From Alcanivorax sp. (GTDB lineage: Bacteria > Pseudomonadota > Gammaproteobacteria > Pseudomonadales > Alcanivoracaceae), in contig SLJS01000143.1 in the NCBI GenBank assembly GCA_007135015.1, forward strand, positions 1-6,720: a stretch of 6,720 bases of DNA, read 5' to 3'. How positions within the stretch are numbered: position 1 is the first letter of the stretch; each line of letters starts with the position of its first letter. Positions 6,662 through 6,720 of this stretch are shown one piece after another. A program made the translations under genes and the position numbers. A model generated the notes under the pieces. That model was given only the letters and a program-made list of their open reading frames with translations. It was not told the origin of the DNA and made no database searches.

Positions 6662-6720
6662 TGGAGCGGGTGATGGGAATCGAACCCACGTCATCAGCTT
6701 GGGAAGCTGAGGTTCTACCA
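6662..6720 (-). tRNA. tRNA-Gly (CCC), 5' end cut off
   Basis: On the minus strand the 3' portion of a tRNA is visible. CCA is encoded (6662-6664) and the discriminator is T (6665). The 3' acceptor strand pairs with a presumed GCGGGTG outside the window (6666-6672). The T-arm has a TTCGATT loop (6673-6689). The anticodon arm is a 5-bp stem (6694-6698 with 6706-6710) around loop TTCCCAA, giving anticodon CCC at 6701-6703, which reads GGG glycine codons. Part of the D-arm (TGGTAGAACC) is seen. The first 15-20 bases lie beyond the right edge. It resembles E. coli glyU from memory. Only 25 bases separate its 3' end from the stop of the convergent PAQR gene. Confidence 0.93.

Noticed and set aside
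6637..6720. tRNA 3' end as an integration (att) site for a genomic island
   Set aside because: No integrase gene, no direct repeat of the tRNA 3' end and no island-like content to its left; the neighbouring PAQR gene looks native in composition.

Overview
The window reads as ordinary chromosomal DNA of a GC-rich gammaproteobacterium. Three things point there: intergenic REP/REPIN palindromes with a GTAG head, the domain make-up of the proteins, and a partial tRNA-Gly(CCC) that closely resembles the enterobacterial one. A marine or soil Pseudomonadales/Oceanospirillales-type genome (Pseudomonas-, Alcanivorax- or Halomonas-like) would fit. That is an impression from sequence style and was not tested by a search.

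Layout: positions 1-360 are a non-coding block packed with palindromic repeats. It holds a REPIN of two inverted REP units, a perfect 15-bp inverted repeat with two further copies downstream, and a GC-rich composite element of four hairpins. A candidate promoter (about 480-501) then leads into a DUF3336-patatin lipase gene (559-2028), which ends in a strong hairpin. After a 190-base gap comes a membrane-bound hybrid sensor histidine kinase (2219-4516) with a degenerate receiver followed by an intact receiver, and no HPt domain. A fold-type I PLP aminotransferase follows (4607-5908), then a seven-helix PAQR/hemolysin III membrane protein (5980-6636). The right edge holds the 3' part of a tRNA-Gly(CCC) gene on the minus strand, convergent with the PAQR gene and cut by the window end.

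All four protein genes lie on the plus strand with gaps of 71 to 190 bases, so a single tight operon is unlikely. They do not form an obvious pathway: one is a lipid hydrolase, one a phosphorelay sensor, one an amino-acid aminotransferase and one a membrane-homeostasis protein. I see no cognate response regulator or HPt protein for the kinase. I found no transposase, integrase, CRISPR array, toxin-antitoxin pair or defence gene, and no convincing new multi-gene system. The parts most worth a second look are the repeat block, the palindrome abutting the candidate -10 box of the lipase gene, and the two-receiver kinase that needs an external HPt partner.
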